Positions 16,798-26,034 of a DNA stretch of 64,000 bases are shown piece after piece. Positions within the stretch are counted from its first letter, which is position 1, and every line of letters begins with the position of its first letter. Source of the DNA: Calothrix sp. PCC 7103 (GTDB lineage Bacteria > Cyanobacteriota > Cyanobacteriia > Cyanobacteriales > Nostocaceae). A model generated the notes under the pieces. The model had not been told where the DNA came from. It saw only the letters and a program-made list of their open reading frames with translations, and did no database searches. A program made the position numbers and the translations under genes. The stretch covers positions 7,967,481 through 8,031,480 of the forward strand of contig NZ_KB217478.1 in the NCBI RefSeq assembly GCF_000331305.1. The letters are read 5' to 3'.

Positions 16798-17832
16798 CTA
16801 ATTTTCTTCCTCTTGTATTTGTAACCTGACAGTCCGTTCGTTCGGACTACCAATTTGAATGGTCATAAGTTGACTTCCAAGCGGTTCTATGCATTCCAAC
16901 AACCCACGCAGTTGCGGAGTACTGGCGCCTGTATCAACATACAAACGGTCAGCCAAATTACCAACACGCTTCCAGGTCATGTAAAGCTTACCGATGATTT
17001 GTTCAAGCTGAGATGCTTGGTTAACTAAGTCAGCAGCAGTATTTAAACATCCCACACGCTGTGCTTCTAACAAAGCTGTCTCAATATCTACATCTTGCTG
17101 AGTTAATGCTTGAACTTGGGCACTAGCTTTGAGGTATTTAGCTAAATTGCGTGCTTCTGTAGTTGCGGTCTTTATTGTATCTAAGTCAGGGTTAGCGGCG
17201 ATTTCTTTCTGAATTACAACTTGATGTACTTCAGGCAGCTTTTCCATTTCCCTTACTAAAGGAGCAATATAGCGAGGAGGAAGCGAATTATCAGCAGCTT
17301 TTTCCTTAACAGGTTGGGGTAACAAGTCGCTGGTCATTGCCGTCCACTCTTCGGTAAGCTGTTTTACCTCACGGCGAGTTATTTTATCACCTTTTTGCGC
17401 GGCTTCAGTCACCATATGCTGAACTTCTGGTACAGCTTTGGCAGTTTCAATAAACGCGCGCTTGCTAAAGTTCTTAATACATTTCTCTTCGAGCTTACCT
17501 TCTGCAAGAAGTGTATCAGCACTATTTGCCAGTTGAATCCAGTTATAGCCCTGACTCTTACTGATTTCGCGTTCTTTGAGCCAGTGTAGGAACCCAGTAC
17601 CACGACCATCCCCACCAATTTTCTCTCTATCCCGAACCGCGCGCAGGATTCGTCCTCGCCAAATATCGGTCTGTAAGTCAAAACGGTCGCATACCTGCCA
17701 AGCAATATCTACCTGCTGTTGAAATTCCGACTCTGAAATTGCCTCATCTTCAGGGTCAGGAAGATCAAAGTTAAAATCTACTGGCTGTTGTAATGCATCC
17801 GCCAGGTCGTTCATCGATTCAGTATATTCCAC
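16798..17832 (-). CDS. conserved hypothetical protein with coiled-coil-like C-terminus
   Basis: I do not recognise a characterised family. The 344-residue acidic, soluble protein has no signal or membrane segment. Residues about 40-110 (AWQVCDRFDLQTDIWRGRIL, then FLHWLKEREISKSQGYNWI) are helical and vaguely resemble DUF3102-like phage or plasmid proteins with a helix-turn-helix; this is a weak impression. The middle is Lys/Glu-rich and the C-terminal third helical (VNQASQLEQIIGKLYMTWKR). The frame begins at GTG 17832; an ATG at 17814 is an alternative and neither has a strong ribosome site. It stands alone, convergent with the ABC permease gene. Confidence 0.6.
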   Translation of the reverse strand: MEYTESMNDLADALQQPVDFNFDLPDPEDEAISESEFQQQVDIAWQVCDRFDLQTDIWRGRILRAVRDREKIGGDGRGTGFLHWLKEREISKSQGYNWIQLANSADTLLAEGKLEEKCIKNFSKRAFIETAKAVPEVQHMVTEAAQKGDKITRREVKQLTEEWTAMTSDLLPQPVKEKAADNSLPPRYIAPLVREMEKLPEVHQVVIQKEIAANPDLDTIKTATTEARNLAKYLKASAQVQALTQQDVDIETALLEAQRVGCLNTAADLVNQASQLEQIIGKLYMTWKRVGNLADRLYVDTGASTPQLRGLLECIEPLGSQLMTIQIGSPNERTVRLQIQEEEN

Positions 17833-18053
17833 GATGGTTCTGTCTAGTTAGGGTATGCAATCGGCTTATTATCCCACAATCTGTCCACAATAATAGTGGG
17901 TACAAATCAATTAAAAATTAAAAAATAAAAACTTATTAAATCAGTAACAACCGCAATAATTTTTACTTTAAGTAACGTAGATAAATTTATTACTAGTTTA
18001 ATTTATGTATACTGATATATTTTCTCCCATACATATAAACATCTACCAAACAT
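17833..18053. other. AT-rich spacer, nothing recognised
   Basis: Very AT-rich DNA without GGCGCC, a convincing open frame or a hairpin. It probably carries the promoter of the minus-strand gene ending at 17832. Confidence 0.4.
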
Positions 18054-18191
18054 ATGCGAAAAATCATCATTGGAATCATGGGAGCAGGTGAAAACGCTAC
18101 ACCCACTGATATCGAGAATGCTTACCAACTAGGAAAAAGCATTGCTGAACAAGGATGGGTAATAAGACTAAGGGTGATGTTGAACTTGTAG
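18054..18191 (+). pseudogene. remnant of a TIGR00725/SLOG-type protein
   Basis: ATG 18054 opens a 45-codon frame, MRKIIIGIMGAGENATPTDI and then NAYQLGKSIAEQGWV. This closely matches the start of the TIGR00725/LOG-like Rossmann family (nucleotide-binding SLOG fold). Where the family continues with a Gly-rich TGG motif, the frame instead runs into a few unrelated codons and a stop. A second frame downstream (GDVELVAMAPSKM) may be a further relic. The rest of the gene (about 110 residues) is missing, so I call it a deletion remnant. Confidence 0.5.
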
Positions 18192-18450
18192 CAATGGCGC
18201 CAAGTAAAATGCATAAGTATCTAAGTGCTAGGAATATATATATTTACACATACCTCAGCTTGATATTAACCTTATGAGTAACAAAGGCTAAGTAATATTT
18301 CTTTACAGTTGATAAATAATTTTATTGTTAATGTTGAAATTTATAAAATGTTCGTTAAAAACAGTTTATAGATTTGAATATAAAAATTAGTGGGTACGTG
18401 AATAAATAACAAGACACAGCAGTATTTACGTAATATATATTTGGGAAGTT

Positions 18451-20612
18451 ATGAAAATTAAGCATTATCGCCAGTCTTTACTGCATTTGCTACAGCATCT
18501 ACGTCCAAAATGGGGTCTGTACTGCTTAATTTTATTAGCAGGCGCCGTGGTTTTGTCTAATTTTGTACAAGTAAAAAATATATCTACTGAGTCACGAATC
18601 GAACAAGAAACAGCTTTAAAGCTGCAAGACCCAAATTATATAGCTGCACAAAAAGCATTTAAAAATGGATTATTGCTTTCTAAACTAGACTTGGTGTCAA
18701 AAAGAGAAGCTATAAAAGAATACGAAACAGCAATACAATTGTGGCAAAAGTTAGGAGACCAAGCATCACAAAGTAATGTTTTAAACAAGTTAGGACAAAC
18801 TTACTTGGATTTGGGAGAAAAAGAAAAAAGTATTGATTATTACAAGCAAGCACTAAAATTAAGTAGGTAGGTGATAAAAATGGAGAAGTTATTGTTCTTG
18901 GTAATATTGCGTTACTAGAACGTAGTCAGGGCAATTTAGAAAAATTATACAAAAGTATAAATAATGCAATTGCGCTAATCGAAGATTTACGGAAGTCTTA
19001 TACTAATACAGATGACCAAAGTGCTTATTTTGCCTCAGTGCAGCAATATTATAAATTGCACATAGACTTGTTGATGGAACTACACAATAAAAATCCGAAA
19101 CAAGGTTATGATGCATTGGCGCTCTATACGTCCGAACGTTCTCACGCAAGAGGTTTAGTAGAACTTTTAAGGCAAGCTAAAGCAAATCTCTGTAAAGGTA
19201 TTGACCCAGAGCTTATAGAAGCTGAAGAACGTTTAGTTTCCAAGCGTGACGAAGCCGAAAAAACATTATCTCAATTATTAAATCAACCGCAGCAGTCAGG
19301 AGAACTTATTGCTGCAACTCAAAAACGAATTGCTAGTATCATCAAAGAGCAAGATGAAGTTAACGATAAAATCCGCGCGCAAAACCCAGACCGTGAGAAA
19401 GTTTTAAATCCGAAGTTAGGAAGAGATATTCTCGAACTTCCACAAATTCAAAAGCTTCTCGATAAAGATACTGTTCTATTGGAATATTCTTTGGGTGAGG
19501 AACGTAGTTATTTATGGGCAGTTACTCAAAATTCACTCTATAGTTATCAATTACCTGGGCGCCAGCAAATCGAAGCAGCAGCGAGTAAATTTAGAAGTGG
19601 TGTATTAATACCTGATAGCAATTTACCACCAGAGGTTATTAAAGCATCAAGCGATTTTAGTAAGATGATACTGGCGCCTGTTGCTGATAAATTGCCTGGA
19701 AAGCGATTAGTCGTTGTAGGGGATGGTGCATTACAAGATGTTCCTTTTGCTGCATTACCTGACCCTAACCAAATTCGTAATTATCAACCATTGATGCTTA
19801 ATTATGAAATCATCAGTTTGCCTTCAGCATCAACGCTTGCTATTCAACGTCAAAAACTCGCAAACCGAAAATTGGCACCGAAAGCATTAGCTATTTTTGC
19901 AGACCCTGTATATAGTCGCGCTGATGAACGAGTTTCAGGTTTACCTGAAAATAATCAATTAGGTCTCGAATTAGCATTACAGAATTTAGACCTTGAAAAA
20001 TCTGCTAAAAGTTTACAACGTTCTGGTTTCGATAGACTTCAAGGTACAGTCACAGAAGCACAAGGAATATTAAATCTAGTACCAGCATCCGATAGTATGC
20101 AGGCAATTGGTTTTGATGCGAACTATACCTGGGCAACCAATAGTGTGCTAAATCAATTTCGTATCATACATTTCGCCACACACGGCTTTGTAAATTATGA
20201 AAATCCAGATTTATCTGGAATTGTACTTTCTTTGTTTAATAAAAAAGGTGAACCAATAGCTGGTTACTTACGCTTGGGATATTTATTTAACCTCGACTAT
20301 CCAGCAGAATTAATAGTTTTAAGTGCTTGTGAAACTGGACTTGGTAAAAATGTTAGTGGTGAAGGGTTAATAGGATTGACAAGTGGGTTAATGTATGCAG
20401 GTGGTAAGCGTCTTGTTGTATCACTATGGAATGTTAACGACGCAGGCACATCAGTATTAATGCAAGAATTTTATAAAGAGATGTTGCAGCAGAATAAAAC
20501 ACCAGCAAATGCTCTGCGTGCCGCTCAAAAGAAATTATGGGAGAACCGCGAATGGAGAAGTCCTTATTATTGGGCTGGTTTCACTCTTCAAGGTGAATGG
20601 CAATCAGCTTGA
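18451..20612 (+). pseudogene. TPR-CHAT domain protein, interrupted by one frameshift
   Basis: CHAT proteins are caspase-like cysteine proteases, often with TPR sensor regions. The first part (18451-18870) has a membrane segment (LYCLILLAGAVVLSNFVQV) and about two TPR motifs, and ends YYKQALKLSR followed by TAG. From 18867 another frame continues the expected TPR text (VGDKNGEVIVLGNIALLERS) without a stop into the CHAT part. The CHAT domain has His in HFATHGF and Cys in LSACETG, then VVSLWNVND and SPYYWAGFTLQGEW. A single-base loss near 18866 explains the break. GTG 19038 could start a separate CHAT protein of 524 residues. Sequencing error is possible. Confidence 0.75.
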
Positions 20613-20789
20613 AAATAGCCTTTGTTAAAAAAAATACTCAGAAATGAGTTAATTTTGCTTCATAATATTTTTGCTTGCCCAGAAGTTAATTTGCACTATG
20701 TATGCTTTTTTGAGGAGAGATTTTAGATAATTCCACGCTAACTTTAAAGAGTATTAGTATAGAGACTCCAAAAATAAGTGTTTAATATC

Positions 20790-20817
20790 TTGACAAAATA
20801 AGTACAAAGTGTATGTA
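20790..20817 (+). promoter_or_regulatory. predicted sigma-70-type promoter of moaA
   Basis: TTGACA (20790-20795) is a perfect -35 and TATGTA (20812-20817) a reasonable -10 at 16-nt spacing. Transcription would begin near 20824. That excludes the GTG at 20809 as start codon and supports the ATG at 20833 or 20842. Confidence 0.45.
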
Positions 20818-20841
20818 ACCAGTATAAGCAAAATGTTAAAG

Positions 20842-21831
20842 ATGAATCAAGTAGATTATTTGCGAATTAGTTTGGTAGACCGTTGCAATTTTCGGTGTCA
20901 GTACTGTATGCCGGAGGGAGCAGAGTTAAATTATATACTTAAACAAAATTTATTGACGAATGAAGAGTTACTAATTCTGATTAAAGAAGTTTTTATTCCA
21001 GTTGGGTTTACCCGCTTTCGTTTAACTGGTGGTGAACCGTTATTGCGTCCCCGTGTTGTTGAGCTTGTAGAAAAAATTGCCTCTCTGCCAGAGACGCAAG
21101 ATTTATCGATGACAACTAATGGTTTTTTACTGGCGCCATTAGCTCAAGACCTTTACAATGCTGGTTTAAGAAGGATTAATATTAGTTTAGATTCACTCGA
21201 AGAAGATACATTTAATTCCATTATTGGTAATCGCGGACGCTCGAAGTGGCACCATGTATGGGATAGTATCCAAGCTGCGTATAATGTAGGCTTTGACCCG
21301 TTGAAGTTAAATGTAGTGGTAATACCTGGTGTTAATGACCATGAAGTATTAGATTTAGCTGCCTTGACTATTGATAAACAATGGCATGTCAGATTTATTG
21401 AATTTATGCCAGTTGGTAATGGTGATTTATTTGGAAATAAAGGTTGGGTAGCTTCTGAAGAATTACGTCAAAAAATTCGCGCACGCTGGGGACTGGCCGA
21501 AAGTCAAGTTCGTGGTAATGGACCTGCGGATGTCTTTCAAATACCTGGCGCCAAAGGTACATTAGGATTTATTAGCCAAATGTCAGAATGCTTTTGCGAT
21601 AAATGTAACCGAGTTAGACTTTCTGCTGATGGTTGGTTACGTCCTTGTTTACTAAACGAAACGGGTCAAATCGATCTAAAAACTGCTCTCCGCAGCGGTA
21701 TCAGCATTACCAAATTGCGGGAGCAGCTACAAGAATTATTGACGGTAAAATCTGAAATAAACTTTAAACAACGTTATTCCGGAACTGCGACAGGCAATTA
21801 CAGCCGCACCATGTCGCAAATAGGAGGGTAG
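20842..21831 (+). CDS. moaA: GTP 3',8-cyclase MoaA
   Basis: MoaA is the radical-SAM enzyme that starts molybdenum cofactor synthesis from GTP. From ATG 20842 it has 329 residues. The N-terminal cluster motif is CNFRCQYC, then [12 protein letters not shown]; the C-terminal cluster uses Cys residues in [20 protein letters not shown]. It lacks the C-terminal GG that some MoaA proteins need only if the final Gly-Gly here (SQIGG) is disregarded; the tail is in fact intact. [15 protein letters not shown] is the family start; in-frame GTG 20809 and ATG 20833 would add a few residues. Other moa genes are absent from the window. It is convergent with rpsD. Confidence 0.93.
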   Translation: MNQVDYLRISLVDRCNFRCQYCMPEGAELNYILKQNLLTNEELLILIKEVFIPVGFTRFRLTGGEPLLRPRVVELVEKIASLPETQDLSMTTNGFLLAPLAQDLYNAGLRRINISLDSLEEDTFNSIIGNRGRSKWHHVWDSIQAAYNVGFDPLKLNVVVIPGVNDHEVLDLAALTIDKQWHVRFIEFMPVGNGDLFGNKGWVASEELRQKIRARWGLAESQVRGNGPADVFQIPGAKGTLGFISQMSECFCDKCNRVRLSADGWLRPCLLNETGQIDLKTALRSGISITKLREQLQELLTVKSEINFKQRYSGTATGNYSRTMSQIGG

Positions 21832-21835
21832 AAAG

Positions 21836-21908
21836 TAATGAGTGCTGAGTTCTGAGTGCTGAGTAGGGTATAATATTACTACTCAGCGTTCAGCACTTTC
21901 CACTCAGC
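21836..21908. repeat. GAGTGCTGAGT...ACTCAGCACT inverted repeat between moaA and rpsD
   Basis: Two direct GAGTGCTGAGT-type units are followed, after GGTATAATATTA, by three ACTCAGC(A/G) units in reverse orientation. They can form a long hairpin that may terminate both convergent genes. The same unit occurs at 11335-11441 and 45664-45684. Confidence 0.65.
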
Positions 21909-21915
21909 ACTATTT

Positions 21916-22524
21916 TTAAGCTTGACGTGAGTAGTACTCAACGACCAGCAGTTCATTAATTTGTAGCGCCACCCATTCGCGCTCGACAACACCATTGACC
22001 TTGCCTTCGAGTTTGTTTTTGTCAAACTCCAAATGGCTAGGGAGGTTTGCCAAACCTGGGTATTGCAAATTAGCTTCCACAAGTTTCTTTGAACGGTCGT
22101 TATTACGGACACTAATAACCTCACCGGGACGGCACTGGTAACTGGCAATGTTAACTTCACGTCCATTGATTAATACATGACCGTGATTAACTAATTGTCG
22201 AGCCGCAGGAATGGTAGGCGCCATACCTAAACGGAATATTGTATTATCCAAGCGCATTTCTAGTAATTGCAGTAGCACTTGTCCGGTTGAACCGGTTACA
22301 CGTCTTGCTTTACGCACGTAACGCAACAACTGTTTTTCGGTAACACCGTAGTTAAAACGAAGCTTCTGCTTTTCTTCCAAACGCACAGCATACTCAGAAC
22401 GCTTCTTGCGGTTCTGACCGTGCTGACCAGGTGGATAAGCACGACGGGCACTTTTACGACTTAATCCTGGCAATTCGCCTAAGCGGCGGGTGACTCTTAA
22501 ACGAGGTCCTCTATATCGGGACAT
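21916..22524 (-). CDS. rpsD: 30S ribosomal protein S4
   Basis: Primary 16S rRNA-binding protein of the small subunit, involved in decoding fidelity. It has 202 residues and starts [20 protein letters not shown], exactly the cyanobacterial/plastid form. It carries the S4 RNA-binding domain ([34 protein letters not shown]) and ends [10 protein letters not shown]. It is monocistronic here, as is usual for rpsD in cyanobacteria, and convergent with moaA across a hairpin repeat. Confidence 0.97.
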   Translation of the reverse strand: MSRYRGPRLRVTRRLGELPGLSRKSARRAYPPGQHGQNRKKRSEYAVRLEEKQKLRFNYGVTEKQLLRYVRKARRVTGSTGQVLLQLLEMRLDNTIFRLGMAPTIPAARQLVNHGHVLINGREVNIASYQCRPGEVISVRNNDRSKKLVEANLQYPGLANLPSHLEFDKNKLEGKVNGVVEREWVALQINELLVVEYYSRQA

Positions 22525-22681
22525 GGTTCTTGACTGTAATCCTGTTTAAATTTTACTCAGACATTTAATTATAAATGGAAATTGGAAATAGGGAATAGGG
22601 AATTATGAATTGGCCCTTAAACCCCTCCCACTCCCTCTAGATGCGTTATTCTTAACCTTGGGTGTTTGGAGATTTATTAAA

Positions 22682-23311
22682 ATGTTTAAATTATTGAAGA
22701 AAGGTAAATATACTACCAGTCTTGCAAGCATACTAGCTATCACTGGCTGGTTTTCTTCTGTCTTTACTTTGCCAGCTATGGGTCAAACACAATCAAGTAC
22801 TTTTGGAAGTGATTACCGTGCTTGTGCAGGAAGACTGCTGAGACTGGGTATTACCCCCGAAGCTGCTTCACAAAATTGCGCTGCGGTACTCCGTCCAAGA
22901 GACTTTTCTAATTGTGTGACTCGAATTCAACGACAAATTCAGGTTGCTGCTGCTGATATTCTTCCTTCTTGTCGCTCTGCACGTCGTCCTGAAGATTTAG
23001 CAACTTGCGTTGTTAACGTTAGTACGAGCAAAAGAGATTCTTTCGACCCATCAGTTTTCAACTATTGTGGTCGTAGCTTACTACCAATTAGGTTTGCATC
23101 TTGCGTAGTTGGTATACGTCGTGAAATTGATTACTCAGCAGTTCAAGCAATGGACACTTGTATCGATGCTAGCGATAGACTCGGTGGGCTTTTACCTTCA
23201 TTCGTACCAGGGAATCCTACTCCAGTACTACCACCTAATCAACCAAATCAGTTCAACCGTACTTTCGAGACTACTCCTATTCAACCTGCTCCAGTTCCAC
23301 AGAGAGAATAA
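22682..23311 (+). CDS. secreted cysteine-rich hypothetical protein
   Basis: Exported protein of about 209 residues. The N-terminus has a Lys-rich start and a hydrophobic stretch ending AMGQ, a good signal peptide. The mature part has regularly spaced Cys residues in repeated blocks such as YRACAGRLLRLGITPEAA, FSNCVTRIQRQI, LATCVVNV and FASCVVGIRREI, suggesting disulfide-linked helical repeats. The C-terminus is Pro/Asn/Gln-rich. I know this as a recurring cyanobacterial type without a function. ATG 22682 follows GGAG; the frame is open upstream to ATG 22610, but that would bury the signal peptide. Confidence 0.7.
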   Translation: MFKLLKKGKYTTSLASILAITGWFSSVFTLPAMGQTQSSTFGSDYRACAGRLLRLGITPEAASQNCAAVLRPRDFSNCVTRIQRQIQVAAADILPSCRSARRPEDLATCVVNVSTSKRDSFDPSVFNYCGRSLLPIRFASCVVGIRREIDYSAVQAMDTCIDASDRLGGLLPSFVPGNPTPVLPPNQPNQFNRTFETTPIQPAPVPQRE

Positions 23312-23332
23312 GGTAATTTCGGTTAATATGAA

Positions 23333-23357
23333 AACCCCTGGTATTTTAATCAGGGGT
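23333..23357 (+). terminator. ACCCCTG...CAGGGGT hairpin downstream of the secreted protein gene
   Basis: ACCCCTG (23334-23340) and CAGGGGT (23351-23357) pair perfectly around a 10-nt loop, 22 bp beyond the stop codon. There is no long T-run after it, so intrinsic termination is plausible but not certain. Confidence 0.5.
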
Positions 23358-23538
23358 ATAAGTAGTAATACCATTTCACCTAATGTTGACCAGAGTAAGC
23401 CTGACTCGCTTTCCTTTTAATAGGGTTTAGCTCGAAAAGCAGCAAACTTAACTAGTTATTAAATGTTACCTCAGACTACATAATTTTTGTATAAAAATAT
23501 TACTTAAGGCTGAAATGTACACTTAAACTATGTCAACG

Positions 23539-23560
23539 AATGTGAACCACGGTTCACATT
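23539..23560. repeat. perfect AATGTGAACC...GGTTCACATT inverted repeat
   Basis: Ten-bp perfect arms separated by AC. It stands alone in a gene-free stretch and is followed by TGTATTTTTTAG. It could be a terminator hairpin or a dimeric regulator site. Confidence 0.5.
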
Positions 23561-23902
23561 TGTATTTTTTAGTATTATCTTTGTATTATATTGACTCCAT
23601 TCTTGTGAGTCATGTGAGTCAGGTGTCCCACCTGAGCAATATTGTATAAAGGCGCCTGATAACAGAGGCAGGACGCATATGATACAAGATATAAAACGTT
23701 TTTCAGTAATTTATCTAGGTATAAAGTAAAATACTCAATCAATAATTTATTATTTTTCAAGAATAAATGATTAGTATTTTATCAAAATTAATTAATTCAT
23801 TTATATGATTGCTATAAAAATATGTTTTTAAATTCTTTAACTGACATTTTGGAATTGAAACATACAATTAAATGAGCGTAAATAATAAAAAAATAATTAA
23901 TT
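23561..23902. other. AT-rich gap, no gene recognised
   Basis: Short frames only; one GGCGCC near 23651 and scattered GTGAGTCA-like words near 23606. Nothing convincing on either strand. Confidence 0.4.
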
Positions 23903-24133
23903 AATCGCGTTTTTAATCGCATTCAAAACAATTTTATTACTGGCATTAATATAGGCAAAGGTGGTAATCTCAGGATTAATACTGAAAATTTACAGCTTAC
24001 TGATGGTGGTCAAATTTCTGTTGGTACTGCTGGTAATGATGCTGGAAATCTTCAAATTATAGCAAACTCAGTTGAACTCACTGGTTCTACTCAATTTGGT
24101 CGCAGTGGTCTAAATTCCCATGATTTGGTGTAG
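23903..24133 (+). pseudogene. fragment of a filamentous-haemagglutinin-type exoprotein
   Basis: A frame without its own start reads GKGGNLRINTENLQLTDGGQ, ISVGTAGNDAGNLQI and NSVELTGSTQFGRSG. This is the beta-helix repeat of large cyanobacterial haemagglutinin (two-partner secretion) proteins. It stops at TAG 24131; the neighbouring frame continues FGVDADSG, the next expected words, so a frameshift occurred there. Both ends of the original gene (normally over a thousand residues) are missing. Confidence 0.6.
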
Positions 24134-24220
24134 ATGCAGACAGTGGAATCGCATTAATTGTTTTTAATACTGTATCAACTCCACAACCTGCATTACAACA
24201 TTATCAATGTTCCCAACACT

Positions 24221-24240
24221 AGACGTGATATATCACGTCT
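24221..24240. repeat. AGACGTGATATATCACGTCT palindrome
   Basis: A perfect 20-bp palindrome directly after the haemagglutinin fragment and just downstream of the 3' end of the next minus-strand gene. It belongs to the AGAGACG palindrome group also found at 5222, 9041 and 28885. Confidence 0.6.
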
Positions 24241-24245
24241 CTACA

Positions 24246-24578
24246 TTAGGCACTCACTACTACTTTCACCAAGCGATGATGTAACCAAACTGCGACGGTG
24301 TTTGTTAGTAAACAACTAATAGCTAGTAATAGCAGTATAAAAGTTTGCGGTCTGACTATACCAACTTCAAACCAGGTGTATACATGTAGTATCATGGTTA
24401 CAGCAAAAAAGCTAGCAATTCCACATGCTTGTCCTACTTGCTGTGATAAACGTTGACGATGTATGAAAACAAGAATCATTGTCAGCGATGTTGCAATGAG
24501 ATTTGCTGGGACTAGAAACGCGCAAATACTTATACAATTCGCGCGAGAAAATTCAGAGAAAGTGTTTAAGTCAAGCAT
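24246..24578 (-). CDS. small three-helix membrane protein, unknown
   Basis: 110 residues with three hydrophobic segments: ICAFLVPANLIATSLTMILV, ACGIASFFAVTMILHVYTWF and TFILLLLAISCLLTNTVAVW. Short positively charged loops (HRQRLSQQ, HHRLVK) suggest an integral membrane protein with both termini at opposite faces. No catalytic motif and no family I can name. It stands alone on the minus strand between remnants and the fasciclin gene. Confidence 0.6.
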   Translation of the reverse strand: MLDLNTFSEFSRANCISICAFLVPANLIATSLTMILVFIHRQRLSQQVGQACGIASFFAVTMILHVYTWFEVGIVRPQTFILLLLAISCLLTNTVAVWLHHRLVKVVVSA

Positions 24579-24791
24579 TAATTGTTGCGGTAGTTTTAAA
24601 TTACTATAAGTTTTCGGTTGTTTTGTTCAAAAGCAATGCAAATAAAGACTAGTAATAATTAAAATTTACTTAAGTTTATCTAAAATTTTAATTTACATGC
24701 TTTCGACGCAAATTCACCACGCCTTCCACATTTTATAACGCAATATAAACAATGAGGAGAGTATTACTACGCTCCTCTACATAAATCTTTA

Positions 24792-25193
24792 TTAACCCAT
24801 GAGAATGACTGTATCTATAACATGAATTACACCATTATCAGCATCAATATCTGCTGCTAATACAGTGGCATTTTTTACCTCAAATCCGTCAGCGCAATTA
24901 ATATTGATTGTCGAACCTTCTACGGAAGTAACGGTTCCAAGTTTCGCCAAGTCCGCTTTCGTCAACTTACCTGGTACAACGTGATACTTAAGAATACGTG
25001 TTAACTGAGGAATGTTTTGTACTAAAGTCGTTATAGTCCCTGGTGGTAACTTCGCAAAAGCATCATCATTAGGTGCAAATACAGTAAATGGACCAGGACT
25101 CTTAAGTGTTTCTACTAAACCCGCAGCTTGGACTGCTGTAACAAGAGTCGAGAATGAACCCGCACCAACGGCGATATCTACAATGTCAGCCAT
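24792..25193 (-). CDS. fasciclin (FAS1) domain-containing protein
   Basis: Single FAS1 domain of 133 residues without signal peptide. FAS1 domains mediate adhesion or protein contacts. The H1 block [17 protein letters not shown], the [13 protein letters not shown] segment (YH motif) and the H2 block [14 protein letters not shown] are all present. It begins [21 protein letters not shown] 25193 is preceded by AGAGA. Short cytosolic FAS1 proteins of this form are common in cyanobacteria, and their role is unsettled. No operon partner. Confidence 0.92.
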   Translation of the reverse strand: MADIVDIAVGAGSFSTLVTAVQAAGLVETLKSPGPFTVFAPNDDAFAKLPPGTITTLVQNIPQLTRILKYHVVPGKLTKADLAKLGTVTSVEGSTININCADGFEVKNATVLAADIDADNGVIHVIDTVILMG

Positions 25194-25378
25194 GTTTCTC
25201 TAAAGTATATGTGTCATAAATTGTAAACTATGGTAAATTAACTTTAACTTGTATTTGTTTATGGTATCGATTGACTTAAAATATACAAGTTTGGCTTATT
25301 GAATGGTCTCATCTGTAAATGTCAAACTCGACTCCCAAGCTACCGCACTCTTATCTGCTTATACCAACAATTAAACGT

Positions 25379-25400
25379 AGGTTGGGTGCTAACCCAACCC
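25379..25400. repeat. AGGTTGGGT...ACCCAACCC hairpin, copy 2
   Basis: AGGTTGGGT and AACCCAACC arms flank GCT. It lies just beyond the 3' end of the small Cys-rich gene and may terminate it. Related to 16683 and 37928. Confidence 0.55.
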
Positions 25401-25418
25401 CCCTATATAAACTTCTAA

Positions 25419-25664
25419 TTAACGCTCACTAGGAGAACTTTGTTGAAGTTTAATAGGATTTGTGACTGGCTGCATTTGACCATAGTGTCTGAAAAAAAAG
25501 ACAATCAAAAGCCATAAAATCAACCAATCAAGTCTCCATCTCTTCTTGTCCAAACGACGCTCTTGTCCTGTTTCTAAATTAACATACCGATTTGGATTAT
25601 TCGCATCTTGTACATATCCATTACAGCACTGGCAACGACCGCAATTACAATGTTTATCTGACAT
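25419..25664 (-). CDS. small Cys-rich membrane protein, unknown
   Basis: 81 residues. The N-terminus has a cluster of five Cys in CNCGRCQCCNG, which could bind a metal. It is followed by a polar stretch (PNRYVNLETGQERRLDKKRW) and one membrane helix (LDWLILWLLIVFFF). GGAGG lies seven nt before ATG 25664, supporting a real start. I do not recognise the family. Membrane anchoring of a small putative metal-binding head is an inference from the layout. Confidence 0.6.
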   Translation of the reverse strand: MSDKHCNCGRCQCCNGYVQDANNPNRYVNLETGQERRLDKKRWRLDWLILWLLIVFFFRHYGQMQPVTNPIKLQQSSPSER

Positions 25665-26034
25665 AAATTCCTCCAGTAGAGTGTAAACTATCTATCAACA
25701 CTGTTTGCGCTCTACAAAAATAGTTAGTCATGTTATTAACCACAGACAGCACACAAAAAATAAATTGTCTATTTTGTTTTATACAATGCGCTGACTAACT
25801 CTTATTCTTGTCTAGCTTTCATCGAGAACGTTTCTCACACTAATTACATTTACGTTCTAATTTGTCTGTTCTTCATGTCTCGATTGTAATCAATAGTACT
25901 TGCTTTGCCGGTATGTTTCAGGTAGGTACTTTTTAAATTACAAATATTAATAAAAGTAGGAAAAAGTAGGTTAATAGTATGTAAAAAGTTTAATATACCT
26001 GTTAAAGTAGGATAACAATAATTATAATTAGCGA
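25665..26034. other. 370-bp gap before the STAND gene, nothing recognised
   Basis: AT-rich, no convincing frame, no RNA gene, no repeat family member seen. It presumably contains the promoters of the two divergent genes. Confidence 0.4.
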
